From contig OZ018412.1 in NCBI GenBank assembly GCA_963969595.1, positions 16,618,501 to 16,682,500 of the forward strand: 64,000 bases of DNA, written 5' to 3'. Both the position numbers and the translations under genes were made by a program. The stretch is from Neckera pumila. Taxonomy: Eukaryota > Streptophyta > Bryopsida > Hypnales > Neckeraceae. Below the pieces are notes generated by a model. It did not search any database, had not been told where the DNA came from, and was given only the letters and a program-made list of their open reading frames with translations. How positions within the stretch are numbered: position 1 is the first letter of the stretch; each line of letters opens with the position of its first letter. Shown here one piece after another: positions 24,721 to 35,018 of the stretch.

Positions 24721-26237
24721 CAATACAATACATTATATTCCAAAATGCAATTCAAAAGAGATTTAGATTAACCTTGAAAGGCTAAGACTTGTTATCAAGG
24801 TACTTACCAAAAATGATCCAATTTATGGACCAATAGGTACATCCTTCATTTCTATAGTAATCTTAAAAGTCATCCATCAATCATATTTTAGCTTTAACGT
24901 CTTTTAGAATTGAAGAAATTTAATTGTGGTATGAACTATACTTAATGCTTATAATGACTTAATTTAGTGTAGGTGTTTTAGTGTGATAATTAGATCCTTC
25001 ATTGCTAATCTTTGAATTTTCAACTATACAATTAGTGTGCCCTTGTGCCATTGCCACAGTCAAAATAAGAATACAAACAATTTTTATTTTTATTTTTTTT
25101 AAACTTTGAAATTCACTAACTTTCATATTGTAGTGCAAGAGGTTGCATTTTTGGTACAAAATAGAAAACTTTATACAATTAAAGGAGTGCAAGGGCTTTG
25201 TTTTGTAGCGTTTGAACATGCGATGTAAAAGTTATGTTTTTTTCCAAAATAAAAGATAATCTTATCCAATTTTTTAATTTAAAACTCCATAACTTTTCCA
25301 TTATAGGTCCATGTGCTACAAAAGTGGCACAAACAAAAGGCTTATATACAAAGGAATGCAACAATTTTATTTTGTGGCGTTTGGATATGCAATGAGAAAG
25401 TTATATTTTTTTCAAAATAAAAACAAATTTAATTCGATTTTTTAATTTAGAGAAACAGAAACTTCCACACTATAGGTCTAAACACCACAAAATTGGCACA
25501 AACAAAAAGTTTTATACACAAAAGAGTGCAAGGGCTTTGTTTTGTGGCATTGGAATACATGATATAAAAGATCATTTAATTCAATTTTTTTGTTCATAAA
25601 ATTTTTGAAATTCAATAATTTTCATTGAAGTGCAAAGGGTTTTGTTGCGTTGAAAGAAGTTGCATTCTTGATGCAATAGAAAGCTCTATGCACAAAGGAG
25701 TGCAAGGACCTTGCTGTTTCATGGCGTTTGGACATGCAATGCAAAAGTCACAGTTTTTCCAAAATAAAAGGTAATTTAATTCAATTTTTGATCCATATAA
25801 AAACTTTGAAATTCAATAATTTTTACATCAAAGGTCTAAACGCCACAAAACAAAGTCCAAGCACCCCTCTTTGCCAAGAGCGCCGCCAAACGCCTCATGG
25901 TTTGTTACATCTCAACATATCAAACAAATAAAACAAATAAAAAATATGGTACCTAAATATAGTAAAAGTCCAATCTAATTTAATATATAGATGCATAGAC
26001 TAGTGTACCTTCTATCATTGCCACAACCAAAATAAAAATGAAACTAAGTTCTAATTTTTTAATTCATTAAAACTTTGAAATTCAATAATTCTCACATAAT
26101 AATGTGAGAGGCTTTGATCTTGGTACAAATAGAAAGCTTTATGCACAAAGGAGTGCAAGGACTTTGTTTCATGGCGTTTGAACATGCGATGTGGAGATTG
26201 TGTTTTTTCTAAAGTAAAAGATTATTTCATTTCATTT

Positions 26238-27161
26238 TTTACCCCTAAAGGTTTTTGACTATGTTTTCACCCAAACTACTCTAAAACTATCATTTCTAGT
26301 ACAAGTACCAAATTTTAGAAAAAAAATAAATTTGGACACACGTAACTATAGGATCTCATGTTGCACTAGTTTGAGAAGATGTAGAAAAAATTTCAGAATT
26401 TTGCACCATGTAGATTGCAAGATAATAGCGTTTGAAATGACAAAAATGTTTTTTTGTCCCTACAAAAAATCGGGCAGCTGCACTTCACAAGGTCACATTT
26501 ATATGAAGAAATGTCCAAAATGGTGATAACTCTTTGGATTTATTTTTCAAAGCAAGTTGGCTACATGCTTGAAAAAATTCAAATTATTTAGAATTATACA
26601 GCATATAGGAAAAAAATAGTAAGTAGAAAGTAGTAGAGAATGATTCAAAACATTAAATTGTTAAAAATTTAATTATGGAATTATAAAATGACAATCCCAA
26701 CGGTTCTAATATTGTAATAAACAATACACATCTCATGCTTTTATTTTCTTAAACACTAAAAATATTAAAAATTGAGTTAAATAAAGAACTCCAAAGTTTA
26801 TTTTAGAGTAGGGAATCCATAACTGTTTGCAAACTAGAACACCTCATAATTTTCATCTCATAAATCAAAATGGAATGATTCAATGTTTTCCACGTATATA
26901 TAAATCTAGAGGACCAATTTCAAATTTTTATTTTTTTTAAAAGTGATTTTTCAAAAAAAAATTGAATTGCCCGCCAAATGTTGAAAATGACATATCATCC
27001 AATAACTTTTTAACCATATAGTCAAAAGTTTTGAAAACTGTTGGGCCTTAAGCTACATGTTGTATGAAAATTTCAAACAAAAAAAAAAAAAAATTTGTTC
27101 GTAGTGAGCTGCCCAAATTTGCTATATTGCCAAAAAATGCCGTTGAAACTTTAGAGATTAA
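26238..27161 (+). mobile_element. TTAA-type element, subfamily A, inside the ~180-bp array
   Basis: The left end TTTACCCCTAAAGG has one change from TTAA; the right end reads inward as TTAATCTCTAAAG. The interior parallels 9957-10814 and 41059-42472, sharing GGCTACATGCTTGAAAA and CAATCCCAACGGTT. Neighbouring array units supply the empty site with a single TTAA. Confidence 0.75.
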
Positions 27162-27429
27162 TTTTAAAAAATTTATAACTTTCATAACATTCACACCATA
27201 GGTTCAAATGCTACAAATTTAGTTCAAATAAAATGCTCTATGCACAAAGGATTGTGTAAGGGCTTTGTTTTGTGGCATTTGGACACGAGATGTAAAAGTT
27301 ATGTTTTTTCCAAAATAAAAGATAATTTAATTCAATTATCCAATTCATAAAAGCTTTGGAATTCAATAACTTTCACACCGTAGGTCCAAAAGCCACAAAA
27401 CAAAGTCCATGCATCCTCCTTGTCAAGAG

Positions 27430-27810
27430 CTTCTGAACGGTACCAAACATTAGAGAAAATTTGAGGCCTCCGGAGGGATGCTCCACAATCCTCCAAAGTA
27501 CCATAAAATTTGATTTTTCAGGGTTGAAAAATCATTTTTCCCCAATTTTTGCGCAATTGAAATTTTAGTGTCAGTGGCACAGGAACCAAGTTTTACAAGT
27601 TTAAAATTTTTTTTTTTAAATTTAATTTTAATTTAAATTTTTAATTTGATTTTTCTTAAAATAAATAAATAAATAAAAACACACAAAATCTGACTGTTTC
27701 AGCAAGCAATCAACTTATTTGACTGCTCATCGGGGGACTTTTTCAAATTGACAGACCAAGCTTAGAAATAGCTTGGCATGTCAATCTAGAGCAGCCCTCC
27801 GGAGGGCTGA
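27430..27810 (-). mobile_element. Repeat family D, inverted copy
   Basis: The reverse complement matches 22372-22825, including the CCCTCCGGAGGGCTGCT hairpin and the AAGCTATTT-looped palindrome (27747-27786). It also shares the GCGCAAAAAT segment. The two copies could be ends of one large element, but the array between them makes independent insertion as likely. Confidence 0.55.
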
Positions 27811-28491
27811 AAATTCTTGTAATAAATGCCGTCCAGCTCCTCATGGTTTGTTAGATCTCAGCAAATCAAACAAACAAAATAAAACAAACAACTTAATTTA
27901 AGATATGGTCTAGTGCGCCATGTACCATTGCCACAACCAAATTGAAAGTAAAAATAATTTTCTAATTTTTCATTCATTAAAACTTTGAAATTCAATATCT
28001 TTCACATTGTATGGTGAGAGGTTGCATGCTCGGTACAAATAGAAAGCTTTATGGACAAAGGAGTGTGAGGGCTTTGTTTCATAGCGTTGGATATGCAGTA
28101 TGAAAGTTATATTTTTTCAAAATAAAAGATAATATAATATAATTTTTTAATTTAAAAGTCCATAACTTTCACACTGCAAGTCCAAATGCCACAAAATTGG
28201 CAAGAATAGAAAGCTCTATGCACAAAGGAATGCAAGGGCTTTGTTTTGTGGCTTTTGGACATGCCATGTGAAACTTATGATTTTTCTAAAATAAAAGATA
28301 ATCTAATTCAGTTTTCCAATTCATAAAAACTTTGAAAGTCAATAACTTTCACACCATAGGTCCAAACGCCACAAAAAAAGTCCTGCAATCCTCCTTGCCA
28401 AAAGCTTTTCAATGGTACCAAGAATGCCATTAGACACCTCATGATTTCTTAGATTGCAAGCATATCAAACAAATAGAACAAACAACATAAT

Positions 28492-28721
28492 TTAACCCTA
28501 AAACGGCCTGAAAGCCCTTCACGGCCATATATTATATCACGTATTTGGTGGCATTTGATAGAAAAAACATTGACCAAATGCTTTTCAAAACAAAGTGAAC
28601 TGATAATTATGATAGTAGGTAGCTAACAACATATTACAATCTATATTTTATCCACAATTGAAGAATTATAAGGCAAAATACAGGCCATATATAGAGACCC
28701 CAAGGGCTGTTCTAGGATTAA
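28492..28721 (+). mobile_element. Small TTAA-type element (230 bp)
   Basis: Bounded by TTAA at 28492-28495 and 28718-28721. The termini are TTAACCCTAAAACGGCC on the left and TTAATCCTAGAACAGCC read inward from the right. A neighbouring spacer at about 27885 shows the uninterrupted site with one TTAA. Confidence 0.7.
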
Positions 28722-28861
28722 GGTATAGATACGTCTTTGAGGTAAATTTCCCAAGTGTAAATATATTATGCAAATTAAAACTGGTTGGACAACTTAATCC
28801 TTTAGGTTCCTAGGAACCAAAAGTTGGTTTATTCATTAGTTAGTTAGGTTCAAATTCCAAA

Positions 28862-29845
28862 AAGAATACGGAATATCTTTATGGCTCAAATTCACATCAA
28901 AAGTAGAAAGTATTATTGAGTGCCCAAAATACACTCCAAGGGTGATCATTAAATAAAGCATCTACTTTGTTTTAAAATCCCACAATAAAATCAAGATGAA
29001 ATTTTTTTTTTTACTATCCTATAGTCCCGCATGAAACCATCCATAGGTCATAGATCGTCCTCAATGTTGTTTCCAAGTTGATGAGGGATTGAATTTAGTT
29101 ACAGAAGGATCTCTGGTAGTATTCCAATTAAAGAAATTGCTAATTTTGCCAATTTCTCACTTGTTTTTGGTACTAGCTCCTATTATATTATTAACTCAAA
29201 GAAATAAGATAGAGCCATCCATAACCAACCAAATAAGGAATTTTAACATGATCTAGAGTAGTGAAGGCAAAACAAATATTTTCTAGAGATACATCATTAG
29301 AAATGACAAGGATTGCAAAAAATTTGATAATTTTATTGCCTAAACTGAGATTACTATGAATTTTGGTCAGCAAAAAGTGCTCCAGATCTACGACCAATGT
29401 CTAAACTCTTCCAATTGCAATCATTCAAGAACTTTTTTCCTAATCATTATTTCCTACTTTCTTTCTCATAATGTCAAACATGTGTCATATATTTATTAGT
29501 TCGAACCTTGAAAATGAAAAAAGAATATACCCCATTTTTTTCAATAGGTACCCTTTTCTTCCTTATTTTCTTTCTATTCTTTCCATTTTTTTCCTTTAAC
29601 CAAATTTTGATGGATGGTATTTCCAGGTAATCATTTTCTATTAATTAAGGTTTATTAAATACATGGATATCCTAAACTTGGTCAAAAATACGTGCACCTA
29701 TAGGTCGGGAATGAGTCACTAGTCGGGAATGGGTGGCTCTACTTTATATCATTTTTCCAAACTTGGGATCAAGCTTACTATTTATAAGGCAATGTACCGC
29801 AAATAATAAATTAAAAAACCCACAAAGAAGGTGTCTCGTATTGTT
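28862..29845 (+). repeat. ~1-kb dispersed repeat, copy 1
   Basis: The sequence is similar throughout to 42610-43555, including TATTGAGTGCCCAAAATAC, GAAACCATCCATAGGTCA and GGTGCACC-type words. It contains the left arm of foldback family E (about 29205-29690) without its right arm, then runs into the tRNA-like sequence at 29845. Confidence 0.7.
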
Positions 29846-29925
29846 ATCAAAGCAAGGTTTTGATCCTCGGTCCTATCACTCCTATGGATTATGGACCCAC
29901 CATGCTTCTGCTACACCACTCTGAT
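29845..29925 (-). pseudogene. Initiator tRNA-Met pseudogene
   Basis: On the minus strand it aligns end to end with the tRNA-iMet gene at 35895-35966, keeping the CAT anticodon region (GGTCCATAATCC). It has about 9 extra bases before the T arm and several changes in the stems, including the acceptor and T stems. The repeated flanks at 30241 confirm a shared origin with the intact locus. It is unlikely to fold normally. Confidence 0.75.
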
Positions 29926-29929
29926 GTCA

Positions 29930-30232
29930 TTAGATGATATTTGGGGGTCTTGGAGGGCCGTTTCAGGCCCGTTCCCTGATCTGCCCAAATTCAGTGAATG
30001 CCGGTACGGCGGTGTCAGAATTTTTTTTCTCACAAAAAAAAAAAATAAATAAATAAATAAATAACCAAAACATCATTTTAAGCAAAAATTTTTTTTTTTT
30101 TTTTTTTCAAAAAATGACATGGCAGTTGCTGTGCCACGTCAGCCAACTGCTGCTGCTGCATTCCCGTTGTTTGGGAATGTATCAGACAGCAGGGGAACTC
30201 GAAGCCCTCCAAGATCCCCAAATCTCATCTAA
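29930..30232. mobile_element. 303-bp inverted-repeat element (MITE-like)
   Basis: The outer ends read TTAGATGATATTTGGGGGTC and, inward from the right, TTAGATGAGATTTGGGGATC. The arms go on with CTTGGAGGGC and a diverged CCCGTT-rich part. It separates the tRNA pseudogene from its conserved upstream flank (30241 onward), so it inserted after the tRNA duplication. The centre holds A and T homopolymers. Confidence 0.65.
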
Positions 30233-30240
30233 TGGTTGGG

Positions 30241-30385
30241 AACACCAGATACATAGAAGTGGTCGAATTTACTACTTATACAGGATACAATTCAAAAACC
30301 CAATTGATATAGTATAACTCAAAACAACACGTTCCCGCAACTCTCTTGAAAAGCTATCCTTGGTGCTAGCTCGACAGGTATTCAT
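30241..30385 (-). repeat. Dispersed tRNA-iMet upstream flank, copy 1
   Basis: ACACCAGATACA, AATTTACTACTTATA and AAAACCCAATTGATAT match the sequence directly upstream of the intact tRNA gene (35976-36060). CGTTCCCGC and TCTCTTGAAAAGCTATC match 44496-44605. Confidence 0.7.
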
Positions 30386-30448
30386 TTCATTATTTGGGGC
30401 TCAAATTTTAAAAAACATCATTTTTATGGCTCAAATTTACGTACTAGA

Positions 30449-30545
30449 GAACGCACCTGTCAAAGCGCATTCTGCATGGGAGCAAGCCCTAGGGGCGAGC
30501 TCTTGGGCGAGCTCCTGTACAAAATGCGCCTCGACAGGCGTGTTT
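30449..30545. mobile_element. ~97-bp GC-rich foldback
   Basis: AACGCACCTGTCAAAGCGCA on the left pairs with AACACGCCTGTCGAGGCGCA read inward from the right. The inner arms also pair (GGGAGCAAGCCC with AGGAGCTCGCCC). Its composition differs sharply from the AT-rich surroundings. Confidence 0.65.
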
Positions 30546-30949
30546 TCTTACGTTAAGAAGTGAGGGAACATGGTGAGAGCGTCAAAATTGGCCATCCCTG
30601 CCGATTCTTCGACTGAATTGGCCAAACTTCTCTTGCGACAAATTCTCCTTGCTAATGGTGCCTTGAAATGGGACGAATCAACCACTAAGGCTCTTAACAT
30701 TAACAGTACTAGCAAGAAGTAGCCAAAATAGACTACAAGGGTGATAAGTGAATTAAGCATCTTCTTCCTTTGAAAATTCAATAATGCAATAATGAGGGAA
30801 TATTCAATATTATTCACTTCAAATACACTCAAGCAAGTCCCACAATAAAATCGGGATGAAAAAATATTTTTTTCCATCCTACAATCAAAAAATATTTTTT
30901 CCCATCTTCTAATCAAGAATATTGGATATTAAAATGATGTCAACGATTT

Positions 30950-31283
30950 AAAAACTTGTGTCCAAAATTAAAAAACCTTGCATCAAAAATTAAGAAAATA
31001 GCATCAAAAATTGTAAAACTTGCGTCAAAAATTAAAAAACTTGCATCAAAATTTGTAAAACTTGTGTCAAATATTAGAAAACCTTGCATCAAAAATTATT
31101 AAACTTGCATCAAAAATTTAAAAAACCGTGCATCAAAAATTTTAAAAAATATGGTGTAAAAATTTTAAGAAAACTTGCGTCAAAGATTAAAGAAAAATAT
31201 GTGTCAAAAATAAAAAAAACTTGCATTGAAATTTCTAAAAAATCTTGCGTCAAAAATTTAAAAAACTTGTGTCAATAATCTAA
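30950..31283. repeat. ~24-bp minisatellite, about 14 copies
   Basis: The unit is close to CTTGCATCAAAAATTAAAAAA, alternating GCATC and GCGTC. Spacing varies from 20 to 27 bases, and there are no unique spacers. The Lys-rich open frame inside it is an artefact of the repeat. Confidence 0.9.
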
Positions 31284-31503
31284 AAGCAAGACGTGTGGGC
31301 ACATACAAAATCATATATACTAATTACCGATAGCAAGACCAAAGTTGGAAAAAGTCAATTGACACCGTTTTTGGTGCCGAAAATTATGACATTCATCTTC
31401 ACAAAGCTCTAAAGATTTATATAGATTTATATTTCAGACCATGGGCCTTGAAAAGTGCCAAAATTTCATAGAATTCCTCCAAATTAACGCAATTGGCGGC
31501 CAA

Positions 31504-32051
31504 TCATACTACTAAAATTACAACGACCTCTATAATATCACAATTCAATTTTGAATAATATTATAGAAATTGAATTGCTTTTGTAATAGCCATAGAATAC
31601 TTTCTACTATATATTATCTATTCTTTTTGTGAAATATTTGAAAGTCAAATGGATACTTTTAATAATAATTCAAAGAAACTTTTCAGACAACAAAACTATA
31701 GATAAATTCCATGTCTTTTTAAAATGTGATATTAAAGAATAAAGAAGTACCAACCGCTAGCGTTGCTCTACATATTCAAATGTGACGATTCTACTTACAT
31801 TGTTTGCTTGATTAATTTATTCATATTGCAATGTTTTCATCTTTGCAGAGATTATTTTGTAAAAATTATAATATAAAGATTTTCTTTAATTACTTTATAT
31901 TGCGCTATATAAAAATTTTCAAAGAATATTGTATGAGGATGTCAATATTTTCATTTAAAGACTATACACTTTGTTTATCTACATTCTATCACATAAATCT
32001 TGATAAAAGGTAATATATTTAATGGGTAGCAAAGCAAGCGCCAATCGCTAG
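31504..32051 (+). mobile_element. Helitron-like non-autonomous element, copy 1
   Basis: 548 bp, starting TCATACTACTA and ending GCCAATCGCTAG, lying between A (31503) and T (32052). This is the Helitron rule of 5'-TC, 3'-CTRR and insertion into AT. It has no terminal inverted repeat and no target duplication. A short AGCG/CGCT stem sits at the very 3' end instead of the usual slightly internal hairpin. It is about 90% similar by eye to 41386-41935. Confidence 0.7.
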
Positions 32052-33453
32052 TTAACATAAAAATCTCAACGCCGAACGAAACAACAACAGTGATGAGCAA
32101 TCCATTTCGTCATGAAAAGTCCACGTCAAATACAATCTCATCCATCTCTGCAACCAGGTCATCCGTCTCCTCCACAAGGTCATCCACTGGCAGCTTAAGC
32201 AACAGAAACAAAAATCATCCAATTGGATGAACGGAGAACCAGACAAATTCATCCGGCGTCTTCAAAATTTCGTAACTCGTGCGATGTGGGTCCCAACCAT
32301 CTCCCGCCGTCCGATGTCTAATGTGCGTTAGAGATTTCTGACCTAGTTGGAGGAAGCTAGTGAGAACGGCGTGATCCTGCAGCGGCAATTTGTTGTTGTT
32401 GGAGGTCGTGGAAGTTTGCGGGTTTGGCGATGGTGTAGTAGATCCAGCCAGGTGTAGGATTTTGAAGGTGGAGGCAATGTGGTGAAGAGAGCAGCAGGGG
32501 TTTGGCATTAGGGCGTGAGATTGGGAGTGGGAGAGAGAGGGATGATCGCAAGAGGGGGCGCAATTGTGGCGCCCGCTTTTGGGTTGTCGTCGTCGTCGAG
32601 CCAGAGTTTGCCTGCGTTGGAATGGAAGGGGAGTGGAGGAAGTTCAAGGAGGTGCTTTTTGCATTTTTTCCTTCTCGCTGATCGAAGCACTTGATCATCC
32701 TTATAGTGTTGTGGAATACATGTTTAAAAGGGCAGGGTTTGTAGAGAGCTTATTGAGGTTACGGGACGGGGTGATGGTAAGATTCAGGGCGTGTGTTTTG
32801 TTTTTAACGAAAGGTTTGGTGATCTTTGTTAGGTACTTGGAGCTTGGAGCTTGGTGTTTTCTCCTGCTGTAGCTTTGCAATGCTGGAAATCTTCGCATCA
32901 AAGCGTCCGTCTTGTCTCGTCTCTCCCCGTAACGTCAATCACCACATCTCTCTCTCTCTTTGCATTGATGGAGTGCTCCCCACACACATTTCTTCTTGCA
33001 CCATCTCCAAGTTTCTCCATCTGCAGCCATGGCCAATTGAGCATCTCTTGCGCTTCATCCCAACACTAACATTCCCAAGCCACTTGCGCACTCAACTCTT
33101 GGAGACGATTTTGACATGATTTGTTGATCGTGAGGGAGCTTGAGCGCTTCTTCTTGCAGGGGTGAGCATGTTCTTGAGCTCATTGGGGGTGGGTGGTTTT
33201 TGCATTTGGTGGTGGATTTTTGGGGTACTTGCTCTTGGTTCTTGGGCTATGGCGATTGTGCATGGGGGAGGGAACTTGGGTTTGGTTTCATTCTTGGGAG
33301 CTGAATTCTTATCTTGATTTGGAGTTTTGTGGTGGTGAAGTAATGCAGTTGATCAATGTTGGAGTTTTTGTTTTTGATCTCGAGTTTGGGAGTATGAGGG
33401 CGTTCGTGTTGTGTTTATTGTGAGGTTTTTGTTGAGTTAATTGGTTGGAAAAT
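32052..33453. other. GC-richer island without an assigned gene
   Basis: Open frames occur on both strands at 32200-32700. The minus frames have Ser/Thr/Pro-rich, low-complexity readings, and 32800-33450 has T- and G-rich leader-like sequence with a CT run near 32950. No domain is recognised. Parts may be the leader of the ACR relic downstream or a decayed gene on the minus strand. Confidence 0.3.
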
Positions 33454-33460
33454 TGTTTTA

Positions 33461-34045
33461 AAGCTTGGTGAGGTGGTGTGTCGGCACGCATATAAATGAT
33501 TTTCAGGATTTTACGCTATGGGGACTTGCCTTTTGATTTTGTTTTGGAGTTGTGGTACATTTTTGATGTAATTGTTTGATGTCTGATATTTGTATGTTTG
33601 ACCTATCTTGCTTTGCATTCAAGATAGATATTGTGCAATACAAATGTAGAGGTTAGAGCTTGGTGAGGTGTTGTGTCAAAACACGTGGAAATGATTTTCA
33701 GTTTTTTTTGTTCTTGGGACTTGCCTTTTGATTTTGCTTTGGAATTGTGGTACCTTTTTGCCATAATTGTGCGATGTTTGTTTTTTGTATGTTTGACCTA
33801 TCTTGCTTTGCATTCAAGATAAATATTTTGCATTGCAAATGTGATTGTTTTAGAGCTTGGTGAGGTGGTGTGTGAGAACGCGTGGAAATTAATTTCAGAT
33901 TTTTTTGTTCTGGGACTCGCCTTTTGATTTTGTTTTGGAGTTGTAGTCCCCTTTTGCCGTAATTGTTTGATGTCTGTCTTTTGTATGTTTAGACATGTCT
34001 TGCTTTGCATTCAAGGTAGATTTTGTGTATTGGAAATGTAGACTT
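33461..34045 (+). repeat. Three tandem ~196-bp units upstream of the ACR relic
   Basis: AGCTTGGTGAGGT recurs at about 33462, 33657 and 33854. Each unit then has CTTGCCTTTTGATTTTG, TGTATGTTTGACCTATC and TTGCATTCAAG at matching offsets. Copies differ by scattered changes. Non-coding. Confidence 0.85.
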
Positions 34046-35018
34046 AATATGAATTTTCCATTTTATTCTACACAATAGTGTGTTGTAGTATCCCTGTATC
34101 TTCTCCTCAAGCTTTACCTATTCAAGACAGCAACTGATGAGTTTTATTCTGTTAATGGCAGACGCCAAATGGAAGATTTCGACGGTTTAGAGGATGAGTT
34201 GCTGCGTGTCAGATCCCCCTTTGGAGGAATTCACAGATCGATTGTGGTGGCTTGGAGACAAGATAAAGGTGTGGTGAAGTGAGCTCTTGGAATTTCGGAA
34301 ACTTAAGTTGCGAGCAGTGTTGGAGTCTTGCAAAGTCGTGAGCGGTGTTGATGTTTCAAGATCTGAATTTTGTCTGTTGAAGAGGTCTTGGAAGGAAGCC
34401 GAGAGAGCGTTGCCGTTGCAGTCAGTGCTGCTTTTTTGATTCAAACTTTCATAAATGGGGAGTCAGAGCGCCGGTTTGGCCACGGAACCTCTGTTTCGAA
34501 TAGGAAGTCGTTGAGCTTTTTTGTGTATGTGAAGAAGCTTCGTATTGTATTCCCCAGCGCTGCCTGTCAGGGCATTTAAACTCACACTTCCGGAGACAGT
34601 CCTAGGACCTTACAGAAAGGTAGAGGGGCAGATTAGTTTGAAGAAGGTTGCTGTGAAACCTTGAACTTCGGTTGGGTATCAGAGGACCAGGTAATAATCC
34701 TTGATGTTTGACTCTCTAAGGGATTTGTCATTTTTGTTTTCGGTAGATGTCCGCTTTGTCGCAGAGCTATTTGATTGGAAGTGACTCTGTAGTAGACTTT
34801 GGGATAGAAGTTCTCTGCTTCAATTCTTGGATGTTCTTCGATTTGTACGCTTACCGTGGATTTTTATCACAGTTTCATTATCGAGTCTTCATTATCACCA
34901 AACTGAAGGTCTTCAAGAGTCGGATCCAAGCTTCGTAGTGCCCCCATGTCGACCATTCCCGTTTCTGTCCATCCTGTCACTTCAGGTGCTCTGCGAACAC
35001 GAATACTTTTTCGTGGCC

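Larger units (their letters stand above)
25085..28410. repeat. Degenerate tandem array of ~180-bp units
   Basis: About eleven units share the phrases AACTTTGAAATTCAATAA, ACTTTCACACC, TAGGTCCAAACGCCACAAAA, TATGCACAAAGGAGTGCAAGG, GGCTTTGTTTTGTGGCG and AAAATAAAAGATAATTTAA. Unit starts are near 25105, 25280, 25455, 25610, 25810, 26075, 27175, 27360, 27985, 28160 and 28340. A longer-period spacer (CCTCATGGTTTGTTA...CAAACAAAT) recurs near 25895, 27840 and 28440. A TTAA element (26238-27161) and a family D copy interrupt the array. There is no evidence for or against centromeric function. Confidence 0.75.

Noticed and set aside
31084..31278. 64-codon Lys-rich plus-strand open frame
   Set aside because: It is a translation of the 24-bp repeat and has no other support.
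30950..31283. CRISPR-like regular repeat array
   Set aside because: There are no unique spacers, the period drifts, the context is a plant nuclear genome and no cas genes are present. It is a minisatellite.
32215..32698. Minus-strand Pro/Ser-rich frames as a transit-peptide-bearing gene
   Set aside because: Low complexity, no recognised domain, and no downstream exon chain could be built.
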